Assembly (NCBI RefSeq): GCF_003265345.1
Contig: NZ_QFWW01000009.1
Location: forward strand, 1,133 to 61,664
Source: Lentzea terrae
GTDB lineage: Bacteria > Actinomycetota > Actinomycetes > Mycobacteriales > Pseudonocardiaceae
DNA length: 60,532 nucleotides
Direction: 5' to 3'
The notes beneath the pieces were generated by a model that did no database searches, had not been told where the DNA came from, and saw nothing but the letters and a program-made list of their open reading frames with translations. The position numbers and the translations under genes were made by a program. Of this stretch, positions 46,268 through 53,442 are shown one piece after another. Numbering within the stretch: position 1 is the stretch's first letter; every line of letters starts with the position of its first letter.

Positions 46268-47580
46268 CGGCAACCGTCACGGCCGTCGACCTCGGCGCCT
46301 CCAGCGGCCGCGTGCTGCTGGGCCGCGTCGGCGACGGCAAGCTGCACACCGAGGAGGTGCACCGGTTCCCCAACGGGCCGGTGCACCTGCTCGGCCGGCT
46401 GCACTGGAACGTTCTGGCGCTGTACCAGGAAGTGCTCACCGGGCTGCGACTCGCGGCGGAACTGGACGCCGTCGGCCTCGACAGCATCGGCATCGACAGC
46501 TGGGCGGTCGACTACGGCCTGCTCGACGCACGTGGTGCGCTGCTGGGCAACCCGGTGCACTACCGCGACTCCCGCACCGAGGGCATCACCCCGCCGGACG
46601 GCCTGTACGAGGTCAACGGACTGCAGTTCCAGCCGTTCAACACGATGTTCCAGCTGATGGCGGAACCGCTGCTGCCCCACGCGCAGCAGCTCCTCCTCAT
46701 CCCGGACCTGCTCTCGTACTGGCTGACCGGCGAGCGCGGCGCCGAGTACACCAACGCCACCACGACCGGGCTGATCGACGTCCGAAGTGGACAGTGGTCG
46801 GCCGAACTGACGAAGGATCTGCCCGCAGGCCTGCTGCCCGACCTGCGCCACCCGGGCGATCCGGCCGGCACGTACGAGGGCGTCCCGGTCACCGCGGTCG
46901 GCTCGCACGACACCGCGTCCGCAGTCGTCGCGGTGCCGGCCGAGAACGACCGGTTCGCCTACATCTCCTGCGGCACGTGGTCGTTGGTGGGCGTCGAGCT
47001 CACCAAACCCGTGCTCACCCCGGAAAGCCAGGCCGCGAACTTCACCAACGAGGGCGGCGTGGACGGCACGATCCGCTACCTCCGCAACGTGATGGGCCTG
47101 TGGCTGTTGCAGGAGTGCCTGCGGTGCTGGGACACCGACCTGGAGCCGTTGTTGCAGGAAGCCGCGCACGCGACAGGATCGGTGTTCGACCCCAACGACC
47201 CGGTGTTCCTCCCGCCCGGCGACATGCCCGCGCGGATCCAGGAGCGGTGCGGGAAGACCATGACCAGGCCCGAGATCGTCCGGTCCGTCCTGGACAGTCT
47301 GGCAATCGCGCACCGCGACGCCATCGCGGACGCCCAGCGGTTGTCCGGCAAGGAGGTCGAGGTCGTGCACATCGTCGGCGGCGGCTCGCACAACGAGTTG
47401 CTGTGCCAGCTCACCGCCGACGCGTGCGGTCTCCCCGTGGTCGCAGGGCCCGCCGAGGCGACCGCGCTGGGGAACGTCCTGGTGCAGGCGCGTGCCGTGG
47501 GCGCGGTGCACGGCACGCTGGCCGACCTCAGGACGCTGGTCAGGGAGTCGCAGCCGTTGCGGCGCTATCTCCCCCGCTGA
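46264..47580 (+). CDS. rhaB: Rhamnulokinase
   Basis: 438 aa. FGGY-family sugar kinase: N-terminal ATPase motif AVDLGASSGRVLLG, IDSWAVDYGLLD, SHDTASAVVAVPA, YISCGTWSLVGVEL and a C-terminal GGGSHNELLCQLTADACG. It phosphorylates L-rhamnulose at C1 for the aldolase. It is the last gene of the rhamnose operon. Its 3' end overlaps the convergent GH63-like gene by 41 bp, leaving no space for an intergenic terminator. Confidence 0.95.
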   Translation: MTATVTAVDLGASSGRVLLGRVGDGKLHTEEVHRFPNGPVHLLGRLHWNVLALYQEVLTGLRLAAELDAVGLDSIGIDSWAVDYGLLDARGALLGNPVHYRDSRTEGITPPDGLYEVNGLQFQPFNTMFQLMAEPLLPHAQQLLLIPDLLSYWLTGERGAEYTNATTTGLIDVRSGQWSAELTKDLPAGLLPDLRHPGDPAGTYEGVPVTAVGSHDTASAVVAVPAENDRFAYISCGTWSLVGVELTKPVLTPESQAANFTNEGGVDGTIRYLRNVMGLWLLQECLRCWDTDLEPLLQEAAHATGSVFDPNDPVFLPPGDMPARIQERCGKTMTRPEIVRSVLDSLAIAHRDAIADAQRLSGKEVEVVHIVGGGSHNELLCQLTADACGLPVVAGPAEATALGNVLVQARAVGAVHGTLADLRTLVRESQPLRRYLPR

Positions 47581-49207
47581 GCAGGAGGTAGGCGCTGGCC
47601 GTCCAGGTGTAGGCGCGGTCGCGCAGGCCCTGCCCGGTGAGCGCGTCGAAGTTCTCGGCGAACCCGGACTTCTCGCACGTCGCCCGGAACCGCGCGCTCA
47701 CCTCGTCGGCCAGCTCCACCGCGCCACCCCGGCGCAGGCCGTCCTCGATCAGCACGGTGGCCGGGGCCCACACCGGGCCCCGCCAGTAGCCGTCCGCCTC
47801 GTAGTGCGGCGAGCTGGGCAGTTCGGTGGCCGGACCGACCGACGTCAGGTGCTCGGCGACCCCGGCACACAGCCGGTCGAAGATCTCCCGCGGCAGGTGC
47901 TCGCCGAGCACGACGGGCATGAGGTCGAGCAGGCTCGCCGTGGCACGCAATTCGCCCGACACCACGCCACGGCTGACGAACCTGCTGCCGTCCCACAGTT
48001 CCTCCAGCAGCGCGGACAGCATTTCGTCAGCCCGTTCCGCCCACGGCGTCGCGTCCCCCACCTCGGCAGCGAGCACGGCCAGTTCCTTCATCTGCAGCAC
48101 CAGGAACGCGGCGAGGTCGGCCGACTCCACCAGCCGTTCGCGGGCGAACACCGTGGAGTTGTCCCAGCCGCTGTCGTTGCCGTGCTCGTAGAACGGGAGC
48201 CGCCGGCCCGGCGCGCGCCGGTGGTCGAGCCAGAACGACGTCCACGCCGAAAGCCGCCGGTAGGTGAGCTCCGGATCGGGCAATCCACCGGGCAGCCGTG
48301 ACCGCAACCGGCTGACGGTCCAGCCGTGCACCGGCGGCTTGACGAAGTTGCGCAGCACCTCGGAATGCGTGATCGAGTCCGGCAACGCACCCTGCGCGTC
48401 CTGGTGGTCGAACACCAGCTGGAACTGGTGCCAGGCCAGCTCCGGCGCGCCGGGCGCGAGGGCCAGCGCGTTGAAGCAGTGGTCCCAGCTCCACACCTTG
48501 TCCATCCAGTGCTTGGACATCAGCACCGCCGGACGCGTGACGAACCCCGCCGGGGCGACGGTGGCCGACCAGATCACGTAACAGGCCAGCTCGGCGGCAG
48601 GTGCGTGCGACGGTGCCACGGCGTCGGCGAACCGCCCGAACTCCGCACGTGCCGCAGCCACCGCGCGGTCGAAGCTCGTGTCGTCCCGGAACGGCACCCG
48701 CGCTGTCGTGAGCTCCTCGATCACCAGCTCCCACGGCTCCTCGCCCAGGACGACCGCCCGGTCCGCGGTCCCGAGCTCCTCCGCGCCGACGAGCTCCGAC
48801 TGTCCGGAAAGGACTGCGACGCGGAACCGGTGCCCGGTCTCGTACGAGGTGAAGACCGCGCCGCCGGACGGGTCGGGGAAGAAGTACGTGCCGGTGAACG
48901 GAGTCAGCGTCCGTTCGGCGGCGGCGACCCGCATTCCCAGGCCGCGCCCGGTGATCCGGAGCGTGTCCGGAGCCGAGTAGACGGCCCGGATCTCCGCCTC
49001 GCCGCTGCGCCACGTGAGCACCGCGGGTTCGGCAATGATCTCGGTGGGCCGCGAGGGCACCAGGGACAGCACGGCGTGCATGCCGTTGCGGTGCGACACC
49101 ACGTGCACGTCCTGCGCGTACCTGGCCAGTCCCACCACCGGCGAGAGGCCGAACCACGCGCCGGCACGGCTGAACGGGATCTCCCGCACGGAGAACTCGG
49201 TGGCCAC
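47540..49207 (-). CDS. GH63-like intracellular alpha-glycosidase
   Basis: 555 aa from the GTG at 49207 (GAGGAAA 4-10 bp upstream). There is no signal peptide, so it is cytoplasmic. A beta-sandwich N-terminus is followed by an (alpha/alpha)6 barrel with clan GH-G motifs: KVWSWDHCFNALAL, YEHGNDSGWDNS and ADGYWRGPVWAPATVLI. Bacterial relatives hydrolyse alpha-glucosides, glucosylglycerate or mannosylglycerate. It follows two permease genes and a binding-protein gene (11 bp gap), so it probably cleaves the imported oligosaccharide. The substrate is unknown. Confidence 0.85.
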   Translation of the reverse strand: MATEFSVREIPFSRAGAWFGLSPVVGLARYAQDVHVVSHRNGMHAVLSLVPSRPTEIIAEPAVLTWRSGEAEIRAVYSAPDTLRITGRGLGMRVAAAERTLTPFTGTYFFPDPSGGAVFTSYETGHRFRVAVLSGQSELVGAEELGTADRAVVLGEEPWELVIEELTTARVPFRDDTSFDRAVAAARAEFGRFADAVAPSHAPAAELACYVIWSATVAPAGFVTRPAVLMSKHWMDKVWSWDHCFNALALAPGAPELAWHQFQLVFDHQDAQGALPDSITHSEVLRNFVKPPVHGWTVSRLRSRLPGGLPDPELTYRRLSAWTSFWLDHRRAPGRRLPFYEHGNDSGWDNSTVFARERLVESADLAAFLVLQMKELAVLAAEVGDATPWAERADEMLSALLEELWDGSRFVSRGVVSGELRATASLLDLMPVVLGEHLPREIFDRLCAGVAEHLTSVGPATELPSSPHYEADGYWRGPVWAPATVLIEDGLRRGGAVELADEVSARFRATCEKSGFAENFDALTGQGLRDRAYTWTASAYLLLSGGDSAATAATP

Positions 49208-49218
49208 AGGGTTTCCTC

Positions 49219-50013
49219 TCAGTCCTTGACGGCACCGGACGTGACACCCGCGGCGACGAACCGCTGAGCCACCACGATGAGCACCGTCGCGGGCACGGAC
49301 GCGACCACGGCGGTCGCCATGATCGAGTTCCACTCCTGGTTGTTGTTGCCGATGTAGCGGTAGATGCCGAGGGTGACCGGTTGCAGCCGGCCGCCCGAGT
49401 CGAGCGTGGCGGCGAACAGGAAGTCCGACCACGCCCACAGGAACGAGAACAGCGCGGCGGTCACCACGCCGTTGCGGCTCGCGGGCAGCACGATCGAGAC
49501 GAACGACCGCCACGGCCCGGCACCGTCGATCTTCGCCGCCTGCAGCACCTCGTCGGGCACGGACGCCATGAACGAGGTGAGGACCAGCACGGCGAACGGC
49601 ACCGCGATGGTCGAGTCCGCGAGCACCAGTCCCCACCAGGTGTTCGTGATGCCGAGCTTGACGTAGATGCCGTAGAAGCCCAGCGCCATGATGATTCCGG
49701 GAATCATCTGCGCGACCAGCAACAGGAAGCTGAGCGTCTGCCGACCGGCCGGGCGGAGCTTCGCGAGCGAGTACGCGGCCGGTGCCGCGAGCACGAGGGT
49801 CAGCACCACCGTCCCGAGCGCGACGAGCAGGCTGGTGCCGAGGTACGGCAGCTGCTCGCGCAGCACCCGCTCGTAGCCCTCGGTCGTGGGGTTGACCGGG
49901 AACAGGCTGGGCGCCTTGCGCATGTCGCTCATCGGCGTGAGCGACACATTGATCATCCAGTAGACCGGGAACAGCATCAGTGCCGTCAGCAGCACGCCGA
50001 CCGCGGTCCTCAT
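49219..50013 (-). CDS. ABC transporter permease (CUT1, MalG-like)
   Basis: 264 aa from the ATG at 50013, overlapping the partner permease stop (ATGA). Six membrane segments starting LLTALMLFPVYWMINVSL. EAA loop: DEVLQAAKIDGAGPWRSFVSIVLP. It forms the oligosaccharide channel with the next upstream gene product. No ATPase gene is present, so a shared ATPase (MsiK-like) is expected elsewhere. Confidence 0.93.
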   Translation of the reverse strand: MRTAVGVLLTALMLFPVYWMINVSLTPMSDMRKAPSLFPVNPTTEGYERVLREQLPYLGTSLLVALGTVVLTLVLAAPAAYSLAKLRPAGRQTLSFLLLVAQMIPGIIMALGFYGIYVKLGITNTWWGLVLADSTIAVPFAVLVLTSFMASVPDEVLQAAKIDGAGPWRSFVSIVLPASRNGVVTAALFSFLWAWSDFLFAATLDSGGRLQPVTLGIYRYIGNNNQEWNSIMATAVVASVPATVLIVVAQRFVAAGVTSGAVKD

Positions 50014-50888
50014 GAGAGCTCCTGCCTGCGCTGCATCCGGATGTACAGCAATCCGGCCACCACGGCGATCAAGATCAGCACGTTGCCGACGGCCGCACTG
50101 GGCCCGAAGCGCGGCAGCATGTTGCCGAACCCCAGCTCGTACGACCAGGTGGCGAGGGTGGTGGACGAGCCGCTCGGCCCGCCCTTCGTCATGATCCAGA
50201 TGACGTCGAACACCTTCAGCGTGTAGACCAGCCCGAGCAACAGCGTGATCGCCGACACCGGCCGCAGCAACGGGAACGTGACGCGCCAGAACGTCTGCCA
50301 GCCGTTCGCACCGTCCAAAGCGGACGCCTCGTACACCTCGCGAGGGATGTTCTGCAGCCCGCTGTAGAGCACGACGAGGTTGAACGGGATGCCGATCCAG
50401 ATGTTCGCGATCGTCACCGCCACGAGCGACCACTGCGGCGAGGTCAGCCAGTTGACCTGAGTCAGGCCCACGCCCTCCAGCACCGCGTTGACGAGACCCG
50501 ACTCGCTGTTGAGCAGCCACGCCCACGTCGAGGCCGAGACGATCAACGGCAAAAGCCACGGCACGAGGAACAACGCGCGCAGCGTCGCCGACAACCGGAA
50601 CCCGCGCGCGAAGAACAGCGCCGCGGCGAGGCCGATCGTGTACTGGAAGAACAACGAAACCAGGGTGAACAGGACCGTGTTCACCAACGCCGTGCGGAAG
50701 GTCGGGTCGCCGAACACAGTGGCGTAGTTGGCGAACCCGACCAACGGCGCACCGCCGTGCACGAACGAGCGCACGGTGTACCCGCGGATGCTCAGATCGA
50801 CGTTGGTGAACAGCGGATAGGCGTAGCACACCGCGAGATATGCCACGAGCGGGAGCAGGAACGCCCACGCGGCCAGCCTCGAACGCAC
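50010..50888 (-). CDS. ABC transporter permease (CUT1, MalF-like)
   Basis: 292 aa, GTG start immediately after the TAG of the binding-protein gene (no gap). Six membrane segments (AWAFLLPLVAYLAVCYAYPLF first) and EAA loop REVYEASALDGANGWQTFWRVTFP. It partners the permease at 49219-50013 for uptake of the same unknown oligosaccharide. Confidence 0.93.
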   Translation of the reverse strand: MRSRLAAWAFLLPLVAYLAVCYAYPLFTNVDLSIRGYTVRSFVHGGAPLVGFANYATVFGDPTFRTALVNTVLFTLVSLFFQYTIGLAAALFFARGFRLSATLRALFLVPWLLPLIVSASTWAWLLNSESGLVNAVLEGVGLTQVNWLTSPQWSLVAVTIANIWIGIPFNLVVLYSGLQNIPREVYEASALDGANGWQTFWRVTFPLLRPVSAITLLLGLVYTLKVFDVIWIMTKGGPSGSSTTLATWSYELGFGNMLPRFGPSAAVGNVLILIAVVAGLLYIRMQRRQELS

Positions 50889-52103
50889 CTACTTCACCGC
50901 CGCCTGGGCGTCCCGCAGTGCCGCTTCCGGCGTCTTGGCACCGGTGAGCGCGGCCTGCACGGCACCCCACAGCGGCTGCGAGATCTTGGGGTACTTCGTG
51001 CCGAGGTTGTCGCCGGTACGTCCCTTGGCGCTCTTCACCGCCTCCACCCACACAGCCAGCTCCGGCTGGGCCGAAACCTGTTGCTGCTGCACGGAAGGCA
51101 CGGCTGAGATGTAGGTCAGCGCGGTGTCGGCGGCCAGCACCTTGTCCGGTGCGGTGAGACACGTGGCGATGCGGCCGGCCTTCGTCTCGGTGTCCTTGTT
51201 GTTCTGCACCGGGACGGTGACGAACTCACCACCCGTCGGCGCGGGCGCGGTTCCGCCGGTGCGACCGGGAATCGGGATCACGCCGTACTCGAAGCCCGCC
51301 TTCTTCGCGTTCCCGAGCTGCCAGGTGCCGTTCTCGGCGAACGCGTACTCACCCGTGGCGAACTCCTGCCAGCTGGTGGTCTGGGTGTTGTTCACGATCG
51401 AGTTCGGCGCGTAGCCGTTGTCCAGCCACGACTTCCACAGCTCGAGCGCGGACTTCCCCGACGGCAGGTCGGTCAGCGACCCGTTCGCGCCCCAGAACCA
51501 CGGCAGGAACTGGAAGGTGCCCTCCTCGGTGCCGATGGCGGAGAAGGTGATCCCCTTCTTGCCGGCGGCCTTCACCTTGGCCAGCGCGGCGTTCAGCGAG
51601 TCCCAGTCCTTCACCGACGCCGGGTCGACGCCCGCGGCGGACAGCACGGCCTTGTTGTAGTAGAGGGCCAGGGTGTTCGCGCCGATCGGCACGCCGTAGG
51701 TCTGGCCGTTCAGGGTTCCTGCGGCGGCCAGGTTCGGCGAGACCTGCGAGGCGTCGAGGCCTGCTTCGGAGTTCGCCTTGAGCACCCCTCCCTCGGCGAG
51801 CGTGGACACCACCGGGTTGTCCAGCACCAGCACGTGCGGTGCGGTGCCCTGTTGCGCGGCGAGCAGGACCTTGCTGGTCAGGTCCGTGGTGTCGTAGGCC
51901 TGGCGCTGGATCTTGACGCCCGCCTCCGATCCACACTTGTCGATCGTCTTCGCCCACTCGGACTCGGCGGTGAACTGCGGGTACGGGTCCCAGACGGAGA
52001 AGGTGTCCGGGGTCGTGGTGGCCGGCGTGGACGAGCAGGCGGCCACGGAGACGACCAGGCCGAATGCGGCCAGCAGTCTGGTGGGAAGAGTTGCGGGGAA
52101 CAC
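50889..52103 (-). CDS. ABC transporter oligosaccharide-binding lipoprotein (CUT1)
   Basis: 404 aa, GTG start with AGGAAGGA upstream. Lipobox VAAC (Cys about residue 23). Family 1 solute-binding fold: FSVWDPYPQFTAESEWAKTID, VLDNPVVSTLAEGGVL, TYGVPIGANTLALYYNKAVL, TFQFLPWFWGANG and EYAFAENGTWQLGNAKK; the several aromatic residues fit an oligosaccharide site. It is the first gene of the minus-strand operon and is controlled from a region carrying a perfect TCGAACCGGTTCGA operator. It is divergent from the LacI gene at 52264. Confidence 0.92.
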   Translation of the reverse strand: MFPATLPTRLLAAFGLVVSVAACSSTPATTTPDTFSVWDPYPQFTAESEWAKTIDKCGSEAGVKIQRQAYDTTDLTSKVLLAAQQGTAPHVLVLDNPVVSTLAEGGVLKANSEAGLDASQVSPNLAAAGTLNGQTYGVPIGANTLALYYNKAVLSAAGVDPASVKDWDSLNAALAKVKAAGKKGITFSAIGTEEGTFQFLPWFWGANGSLTDLPSGKSALELWKSWLDNGYAPNSIVNNTQTTSWQEFATGEYAFAENGTWQLGNAKKAGFEYGVIPIPGRTGGTAPAPTGGEFVTVPVQNNKDTETKAGRIATCLTAPDKVLAADTALTYISAVPSVQQQQVSAQPELAVWVEAVKSAKGRTGDNLGTKYPKISQPLWGAVQAALTGAKTPEAALRDAQAAVK

Positions 52104-52141
52104 GGAGGGGTCCTTCCTGGCGGCTGCGCTGACGGCAAGAG

Positions 52142-52157
52142 GTCGAACCGGTTCGAC
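52142..52157. promoter_or_regulatory. LacI-type operator in front of the GH63/ABC operon
   Basis: GTCGAACCGGTTCGAC is a perfect 16-bp palindrome, 38 bp upstream of the binding-protein start on the minus strand. It is one of four copies near the LacI gene. Confidence 0.8.
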
Positions 52158-52230
52158 TTGTGGAAGTGGGCGTCAACGTAATCCGCCGCCCTGCTGTCTT
52201 GCAAGAGGGAAAGTTCTACGATGGCGCGCA

Positions 52231-52246
52231 GTCGAACCGGTTCTCA
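52231..52246. promoter_or_regulatory. LacI-type operator in front of the LacI gene
   Basis: GTCGAACCGGTTCTCA matches the first 13 of the 16 positions of the neighbouring operator and lies 17 bp before the repressor ATG. A TACGAT box (52217-52222) just upstream may be the -10. Autoregulation is likely. Confidence 0.7.
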
Positions 52247-52263
52247 ACACACGTGGGGCAGCG

Positions 52264-53277
52264 ATGAACATCGGAGAGATCGCCAAGCGGGCCGGGGTGT
52301 CGCGGAGCACGGTGTCGTACGCGCTGAGCGGGAAGCGCCCGGTGTCCGCGGCGACCGCCCAGCGGATCAACGACGTCATCGACGAGCTCGGCTACCGGCC
52401 CAACGCCAGCGCCCGCGCGCTCGCCGAAGGACGCACCCGCACGTTCGGGCTGGTGATACCGCCCGCGAGCACCCGGCTCACCGACGTCCAGCTGGCGTTC
52501 GTCGCGAGCGTCGTGGAGGCCGCCGCGACCCACGACCACGACGTGCTGCTGTCCCCCAGCGGCGGCGACCACGACCGGTCGTTCGAGCGGATCGTCACCG
52601 GTCGCCGCGTCGACGGCGTGATCCTGATGGAGATCCTCCTGCAGGACCCCAGGGTCGACCGGCTGACCAGCGCCGGACTGCCGTTCGTGACGATCGGCCA
52701 CGTCGCCGACCCGGCCGCCTCGTGGTGGATCGACGTCGACTACGCCGGGCTGATCACCCGCTGCGTCCGCCACCTCGCCGACCTCGGCCACTCCGACGTC
52801 GTGCTGATCAACCGGTCCGACGAGCTGGTCGCCGCGGGCTACGGCCCGGCCCTGCGCGCCACGACGGCGTTCGCCGAGACCGCCGAGGAGTGCGGCATCA
52901 CGGCCCGCACGGTGTGCTGCGCGGACGAGGCGGCCGCCGGCATGGCGTGCGTCGACGAGATCAGGACCCGCTGGCCGGACGTGACGGCGGCGGTGACGAT
53001 CAACGAGGCGGCGCTGCCCGGCGTGCAGCGGGGTCTGCACCGGGCCGGGCTCGACGTGCCGCGAGACTTCTCCCTCACCGGCGTGATCGCGGACCGGCTG
53101 GCCGAGGACTTCCACCCGCCGCTGACGGCCGCCGACGTGCCCGCCGGCGACATGGCGCAACTGGCCGTCGACCTGCTGCTGGAGCAGATCAACGACCCGT
53201 CCGCGACGCCCCGCCACCGCATGTTCGCACCGTCGATCACGCTGCGCTCCAGCACCGGAGCGCGCCGCCGCCCCTGA
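52264..53277 (+). CDS. LacI-family regulator of the GH63/ABC/GH-A locus
   Basis: 337 aa from the ATG at 52264. HTH at the N-terminus: MNIGEIAKRAGVSRSTVSYAL, then a hinge (RPNASARALAEGRT) and a sugar-type effector domain. Four TCGAACCGGTTCGA operators surround it: two in the divergent promoter region and two before the downstream secreted hydrolase. It therefore probably represses the transporter, the GH63-like enzyme, itself and the hydrolase together. Confidence 0.93.
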   Translation: MNIGEIAKRAGVSRSTVSYALSGKRPVSAATAQRINDVIDELGYRPNASARALAEGRTRTFGLVIPPASTRLTDVQLAFVASVVEAAATHDHDVLLSPSGGDHDRSFERIVTGRRVDGVILMEILLQDPRVDRLTSAGLPFVTIGHVADPAASWWIDVDYAGLITRCVRHLADLGHSDVVLINRSDELVAAGYGPALRATTAFAETAEECGITARTVCCADEAAAGMACVDEIRTRWPDVTAAVTINEAALPGVQRGLHRAGLDVPRDFSLTGVIADRLAEDFHPPLTAADVPAGDMAQLAVDLLLEQINDPSATPRHRMFAPSITLRSSTGARRRP

Positions 53278-53292
53278 CCCCGGCACGCTGAA

Positions 53293-53317
53293 CGCGATGA
53301 AGGGACCCTTCATCGCG
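53293..53317. terminator. Perfect 12-bp dyad after LacI gene
   Basis: CGCGATGAAGGG (53293-53304) and CCCTTCATCGCG (53306-53317) are separated by a single A. It lies 15 bp beyond the LacI stop and before the hydrolase operators. It probably acts as a terminator. I recall similar TGAAGGGACCCTTCA dyads as an abundant intergenic element in Pseudonocardiales, but cannot check this here. Confidence 0.5.
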
Positions 53318-53330
53318 CTCCAACGCGAGC

Positions 53331-53344
53331 TCGAACCGGTTCGA
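53331..53344. promoter_or_regulatory. LacI-type operator upstream of hydrolase promoter
   Basis: TCGAACCGGTTCGA, perfect palindrome, 13 bp upstream of the TTGCGT -35 candidate. It lies 66 bp centre-to-centre from the copy at 53397-53410. Confidence 0.8.
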
Positions 53345-53356
53345 CAAGGTTGTTCC

Positions 53357-53386
53357 TTGCGTTTCCTGAAGGTGTGCGCGTACGTT
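53357..53386 (+). promoter_or_regulatory. Probable promoter of secreted GH-A-like hydrolase
   Basis: TTGCGT (53357-53362) and TACGTT (53381-53386) are spaced by 18 bp and sit between two operators. The predicted transcription start (about 53393) falls beside the downstream operator. Confidence 0.5.
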
Positions 53387-53396
53387 CTCGATCTGA

Positions 53397-53410
53397 TCGA
53401 ACCGGTTCGA
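53397..53410. promoter_or_regulatory. LacI-type operator at hydrolase transcription start
   Basis: TCGAACCGGTTCGA, perfect palindrome, 32 bp before the ATG at 53443 and just downstream of the predicted start of transcription. Confidence 0.8.
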
Positions 53411-53442
53411 CCTCCGTGTCCCCTGTCTCGTTCGGAGTCTCC

